Shown here piece after piece: positions 5,017 to 8,268 of a stretch of 8,268 nt of DNA. The notes beneath the pieces were generated by a model that worked only from the letters and a program-made list of their open reading frames with translations, did not search any database and had not been told where the DNA came from. The position numbers and the translations under genes are program-made. This DNA comes from an uncultured Pseudomonadota bacterium (GTDB lineage Bacteria; Pseudomonadota; Gammaproteobacteria; Burkholderiales; Usitatibacteraceae). Numbering within the stretch: the first letter of the stretch is position 1; every line of letters begins with the position of its first letter. The stretch spans positions 1 through 8,268 of the forward strand of contig CALEJW010000223.1 in the NCBI GenBank assembly GCA_937898635.1, read 5' to 3'.

Positions 5017-6273
5017 ATGGAATCCGGCAGCAGGTTCCGCGAGGAGGTGAGGCTCGCCGCGGAAGGGCGGCGCTTCGGGCGGATCGTGCTCATCCGGCCC
5101 CTTTCGTTCGCGTTCCTCACCGCCGCGGCCGTGGCCGCGTCCGTCCTGGTCGTGACCTACCTCTTTCTCGCCACCTACGCGAAGAAGGCCTCCCTCGCCG
5201 GCGCGCTCGTCCCCGCCTCCGGCGCGATCCGCGTGCTCGCCCCGCAGGCCGGGCTCGTCCGCGAGCGGCGCGTCCGCGAAGGCGAGCGCGTGGCTGCCGG
5301 GGAGGCGCTCCTTCGCCTCGTCGACGAGCGCGCGACCGCCGGCGGGCAATCCTTGCGCGCCGCCACGACACGCCTAGCCGAGGAAAGCGCGGCGAGGCTC
5401 CGCGGGCAACGCGACGAGGTCCTTGCCGCCGCCGTGAGCGAGCGCGAGTCGCTGCGCCGCCGCATAGCCGGGCTCGAGGCCGAGCGGGCGCAGATCGAAG
5501 GCGAGCTCGAGGCGATCGCCGCACGGGAGGCGCTCGCGAGCCGCTCGCTCGACCGCTACGCGAGCCTCGAGCGGCGCGGCTTCGTCTCCCCCGCGCAGCG
5601 CCAGCAGAAGGAGGAGGACTTCCTCGATCACCGCTCGCGGCGCCATGCCGGGACGCGCGCGCGGCTCGCGATCGAGCGCGAGATCGCGTCCCTCGGCATC
5701 GCATTGGCCGAGTCCCGCTCCCGTTCGCGCGCCCAGGCCGCCGCGCTGGAGGCCCAGCTCGCCGCCCTCGAGCGGGAGCAGGTGGAGCGGCGCGCGCAAT
5801 CCGACGTCGTGGTCAACGCGCCCGCCGCGGGGACGGTGGCCGCCGTCCTCGTCGAGCCCGGGCAGGTGGTCGGCCCGGGGACGAGCCTCCTCACGCTGCT
5901 GCCGGAAGGCTCTCCGCTGCAGGCGCACCTCTTCGCGCCTTCGCGCGCCGTCGGCTTCATCCGCGCCGGCCAGGAGGTGCGCCTGCGCTTCCCCGCCTTT
6001 CCCTACCAGAAGTTCGGCAACCACCGCGCGCGCGTGCTCTCGATCTCGCGCAGCGCGATCGCACCGTCGGAACTGGGGATGCTGCCGCCGGAGGGAGCGC
6101 GCGAGCCGCTCTATCGCGTCAAGGTCGCGCTCGACTCCCAGACGGTTCTCGCCTACGGGCGCGCCGAGCCGCTGCAGGCGGGCATGCAGGTGGAGGCCGA
6201 CGTGCTGCTCGACCGGCGCCGCCTCGTCGAGTGGGTGTTCGAGCCGCTCCTCGGTCTCGCCGGAAAGGCGTGA
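5017..6273 (+). CDS. HlyD/CvaA-type membrane-fusion protein of a peptide secretion system
   Basis: This 418-residue periplasmic adaptor would link the inner-membrane ABC exporter to a TolC-type outer-membrane channel. The N-terminus is cytoplasmic (FREEVRLAA...), followed by VLIRPLSF just before one membrane helix (about residues 30-53), as in colicin V CvaA. The two halves of a lipoyl-like domain are near residues 71-105 (VLAPQAGLVRERRVREGERV) and 266-298 (VVNAPAAGTVAAVLVEPGQV). They flank a long Arg/Glu/Ala-rich coiled-coil hairpin (about 110-262) with the turn near LERRGFVSPAQRQQ. A beta-barrel region follows and a typical RPxxAGM-like element reads EPLQAGMQVEADVLLDRR. Length matches the family. 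The start lacks a good ribosome site, but 13 bases separate it from the upstream stop, so translational coupling is likely. The next gene begins one base after its stop. Confidence 0.92.
   Translation: MESGSRFREEVRLAAEGRRFGRIVLIRPLSFAFLTAAAVAASVLVVTYLFLATYAKKASLAGALVPASGAIRVLAPQAGLVRERRVREGERVAAGEALLRLVDERATAGGQSLRAATTRLAEESAARLRGQRDEVLAAAVSERESLRRRIAGLEAERAQIEGELEAIAAREALASRSLDRYASLERRGFVSPAQRQQKEEDFLDHRSRRHAGTRARLAIEREIASLGIALAESRSRSRAQAAALEAQLAALEREQVERRAQSDVVVNAPAAGTVAAVLVEPGQVVGPGTSLLTLLPEGSPLQAHLFAPSRAVGFIRAGQEVRLRFPAFPYQKFGNHRARVLSISRSAIAPSELGMLPPEGAREPLYRVKVALDSQTVLAYGRAEPLQAGMQVEADVLLDRRRLVEWVFEPLLGLAGKA
6262..6268 (+). promoter_or_regulatory. Ribosome binding site that fixes the GTG start of the ABC exporter
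   Basis: GGAAAGG lies inside the last codons of the HlyD-type gene, six bases before the GTG at 6275. It supports that start over the in-frame ATG at 6362, which would lie after the catalytic Cys of the peptidase domain and remove it. Confidence 0.6.
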
Positions 6274-6274
6274 G

Positions 6275-8268
6275 GTGACGCGCCTGGACTTCGGCGGCGG
6301 GCGGCGCCTGCCCGTCTTCCTGCAGACCGAGGCGGCCGAGTGCGGGCTCGCGAGCCTCGGCATGGTTGCGAGCTACCACGGGCACCGCATCGACCTCGCG
6401 GGCCTGCGGCGGCGCTTCACGCTCTCGCTCAAGGGCGCGACCCTCGCCTACCTGATGCAGGTGGCCGGGCGGCTCCACCTCGCGCCGCGTCCCCTGCGGC
6501 TGGAGCTGGACGAGCTCGCGAAGCTGCGCACGCCCTGCATCCTGCACTGGGACCTCAACCACTTCGTGGTGCTGCGCGCCGCGGGCCCCCGCGAGGCGGT
6601 CGTCCACGACCCCGCCTTCGGCGTGCGGCGATTGTCGATGGCGGAGGTGTCGAAGCATTTCACCGGCGTCGCGCTCGAGCTCGTGCCCACGGCGCAGTTC
6701 CGTCCCGCGGACGAACGCCGCCGCGTGCGCCTGGCCGACCTCACGGGGCCCGTCACCGGGCTCGCGCGCTCGCTCGCGCAGGTGCTGCTCCTCGCACTCG
6801 CGCTGCAGGCCTTCGCGATCCTCGCGCCCTTCTACATGCAGTGGGTCGTGGACGGCGCGGTCGTCTCCGCCGACCGGGACCTCCTCGCCGTGCTGGGCCT
6901 GGGCTTCCTCCTGCTCGCGGCGATCCAGGTGGCCGTGGGGGCGCTGCGCTCCTGGGTCGTGCTCTACCTCGGCACGACGCTGAACCTCCAGTGGCTCGCG
7001 AACGTCTTCTCCCACCTGCTGAAGCTTCCCGTCGCGTGGTTCGAGAAGCGCCACCTGGGCGACGTGGTGTCGCGCTTCGGCGCGGTGACGACGATCCAGC
7101 GCACCCTCACCTCGAGCTTCGTCGAGGCCGTGATCGACGGGGTGATGGCGCTCGCCACGCTCGCCATGATGCTCGTCTACAGCGGCGCGCTCACGGCGAT
7201 CGCGGCGGCGGCGGTGGCGGCCTACGCGGCCTCCCGCGCCGCCTTCTACGCGCCGCTGCGCCGCGCGACCGAGGAGCACATCGTGCAGGCCGCGCGCCAG
7301 CAGAGCCACTTCCTCGAGACGGTGCGGGGCGTGCAGTCGATCAAGCTCTTCGGGCGGCAGGAGGAACGCCGCTCAGGCTGGCTGAACCTCGTGGTCGACG
7401 CGATGAACCGCGACCTCGTGGTCCAGAAGCTCACCCTCGGCTTCCGCAGCGCGAACGGCCTCGTCTTCGGCGCCGAGCGGATCGCGGTCGTCTGGGTCGG
7501 CGCGCTCCTCGTCCTCGATTCCGCGTTCTCGGTGGGCATGCTCTTCGCGTTCATGGCCTACAAGGAGCAGTTCTCGGCGCGCGTGGCGGGGCTCATCGAC
7601 AAGCTGATCGAGCTCAAGATGCTGCAGCTCCAGGGCGAGCGGCTCGCCGACATCGTGCTCACGCCCGCGGAGGAAGAGGCCGTTTCGCCCGCGCCCTGCG
7701 TGGCCGAGGCCTCCCTCGAGGTGCGCGACCTTTCCTTCCGCTATTCCGACACGGAGCCCTTCGTGCTGAAGAACTGCGCCTTTCGCATCGAGCCCGGGGA
7801 GTCGGTCGCGATCGTCGGCGCATCGGGCGGCGGCAAGACCACCCTCGTGAAGCTGATGCTGGGGCTCCTCTCGCCGACCGATGGGCAGGTCCTGGTGGGC
7901 GGCGTCGACCTGCAGCGCCTCGGCGTGGACGCCTACCGCCGCCTCGTGGGAACGGTCATGCAGGACGACCTCCTCTTCGCCGGCTCCATCGCGGACAACG
8001 TGAGCTTCTTCGATCCGGCGCCCAGCCAGGAGGCGATCGAGCGCTGCACGAGGCTCGCCGCGGTGCACGAGGACATCCTCGCGATGCCCATGGGCTACCA
8101 CACGCTCATCGGCGACATGGGCGCCGCGCTCTCCGGCGGCCAGCGCCAGCGCATCCTCCTCGCCCGCGCGCTCTACAAGCAGCCGCGCATCCTCTTCCTC
8201 GACGAGGCGACGAGCGCGCTGGACGTGCAGCGCGAGCGCCAGGTGAACGAGGCGATCCGGGGGCTCAA
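6275..8268 (+). CDS. C39-peptidase bacteriocin-type ABC exporter (CvaB/LagD-like PCAT), 3'-truncated by window
   Basis: 664 complete codons are present; the 3' end lies beyond the window. The N-terminal C39 domain (about 1-125) has the whole active site: Gln17 in LQTEAAEC, Cys23, His96 in WDLNHFVVL and Asp112 in VHDPAFG. It should therefore cut double-glycine leaders rather than merely bind them. A six-helix ABC exporter membrane domain spans about 160-445. The nucleotide-binding domain starts near 480 (EVRDLSFRYSD) and shows Walker A G515-ASGGG-K521-TT, the Q-loop MQDD, the LSGGQRQR signature (619-626), and Walker B ILFLDEATSALD (D643, E644). The missing part would hold the H-loop and the end, roughly 40-60 residues by family length. 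The start is GTG, with one base between it and the upstream stop and GGAAAGG ahead of it. With the HlyD-type protein it forms the dedicated export machine for the three leader peptides upstream; this pairing is inferred from motif match and adjacency. Confidence 0.95.
   Translation, partial: MTRLDFGGGRRLPVFLQTEAAECGLASLGMVASYHGHRIDLAGLRRRFTLSLKGATLAYLMQVAGRLHLAPRPLRLELDELAKLRTPCILHWDLNHFVVLRAAGPREAVVHDPAFGVRRLSMAEVSKHFTGVALELVPTAQFRPADERRRVRLADLTGPVTGLARSLAQVLLLALALQAFAILAPFYMQWVVDGAVVSADRDLLAVLGLGFLLLAAIQVAVGALRSWVVLYLGTTLNLQWLANVFSHLLKLPVAWFEKRHLGDVVSRFGAVTTIQRTLTSSFVEAVIDGVMALATLAMMLVYSGALTAIAAAAVAAYAASRAAFYAPLRRATEEHIVQAARQQSHFLETVRGVQSIKLFGRQEERRSGWLNLVVDAMNRDLVVQKLTLGFRSANGLVFGAERIAVVWVGALLVLDSAFSVGMLFAFMAYKEQFSARVAGLIDKLIELKMLQLQGERLADIVLTPAEEEAVSPAPCVAEASLEVRDLSFRYSDTEPFVLKNCAFRIEPGESVAIVGASGGGKTTLVKLMLGLLSPTDGQVLVGGVDLQRLGVDAYRRLVGTVMQDDLLFAGSIADNVSFFDPAPSQEAIERCTRLAAVHEDILAMPMGYHTLIGDMGAALSGGQRQRILLARALYKQPRILFLDEATSALDVQRERQVNEAIRGL

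Noticed and set aside
6119..7309. Long minus-strand open frame (396 codons) antisense to the HlyD and ABC exporter genes
   Set aside because: It is Arg/His/Glu-rich with no recognisable domain and lies opposite a fully motif-supported ABC exporter; the same applies to the shorter minus-strand frames at 5374-6363 and 7373-8101.
3431..8268. Lanthipeptide, sactipeptide or Nif11/NHLP-type modified-peptide cluster
   Set aside because: No LanM, radical SAM, YcaO or other modifying enzyme is encoded here, the leaders are short classical double-glycine leaders, and each core has only one Cys, so thioether-ring chemistry is unlikely on present evidence. Genes beyond the window could change this.
1..8268. 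CRISPR arrays, tRNA/rRNA genes, insertion sequences, attachment sites
   Set aside because: No spaced direct repeats, tRNA-like clover-leaf sequence, transposase frame or terminal inverted repeats were seen.

Overview
The window is very GC-rich with codon use to match, and it reads as Gram-negative chromosome, most likely a betaproteobacterium. The support is an inner-core-LPS-type GT9 glycosyltransferase, an Achromobacter protease I-like secreted protease, a CvaA/CvaB-type secretion pair, and -10-like TAGAAT and CATAAT boxes close to start codons. The taxon is inferred from general resemblance only. All genes are on the plus strand; the long minus-strand open frames are GC-skew shadows.

Left part (1-3289): the 3' end of a GT9 (heptosyltransferase-like) gene closed by a hairpin; a complete exported trypsin-like serine endopeptidase with propeptide, catalytic domain and a C-terminal 'DLWWNP' domain; and a GT2 (rhamnosyltransferase-like) glycosyltransferase that may be translated from a leaderless mRNA. 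These are separate envelope and secretion genes, each with its own promoter-like box or hairpin.

Right part (about 3322-8268, running off the end): an apparent operon for a small secreted-peptide system. Three short genes in a row (54, 58 and 76 codons) each start with a double-glycine leader of the kind cut by C39 peptidases. The predicted mature peptides are otherwise unrelated: one is Ala/Glu-rich and acidic, one is about 30% proline, and one is Gly/Thr/Ser-rich followed by a likely amphipathic helix. Each has a single cysteine within the first eight residues after the cleavage site, and each is net negative. They are followed by a strong intercistronic hairpin, a CPBP (CAAX/Abi-type) intramembrane protease, an HlyD/CvaA-type membrane-fusion protein, and a C39-peptidase ABC exporter with an intact Cys-His-Asp triad, cut by the window end inside its nucleotide-binding domain.

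Likely working: the peptides are made in excess upstream of the hairpin. The C39 domain of the ABC exporter removes their leaders and the exporter plus the HlyD adaptor moves them out through an outer-membrane channel (TolC-type, not in the window). The CPBP protein is the only candidate here for self-immunity or extra processing. No modification enzyme is visible, so the products look like unmodified microcin/bacteriocin-like or signalling peptides. I do not recognise the three core sequences as any described family; this is the part of the window most worth pursuing.
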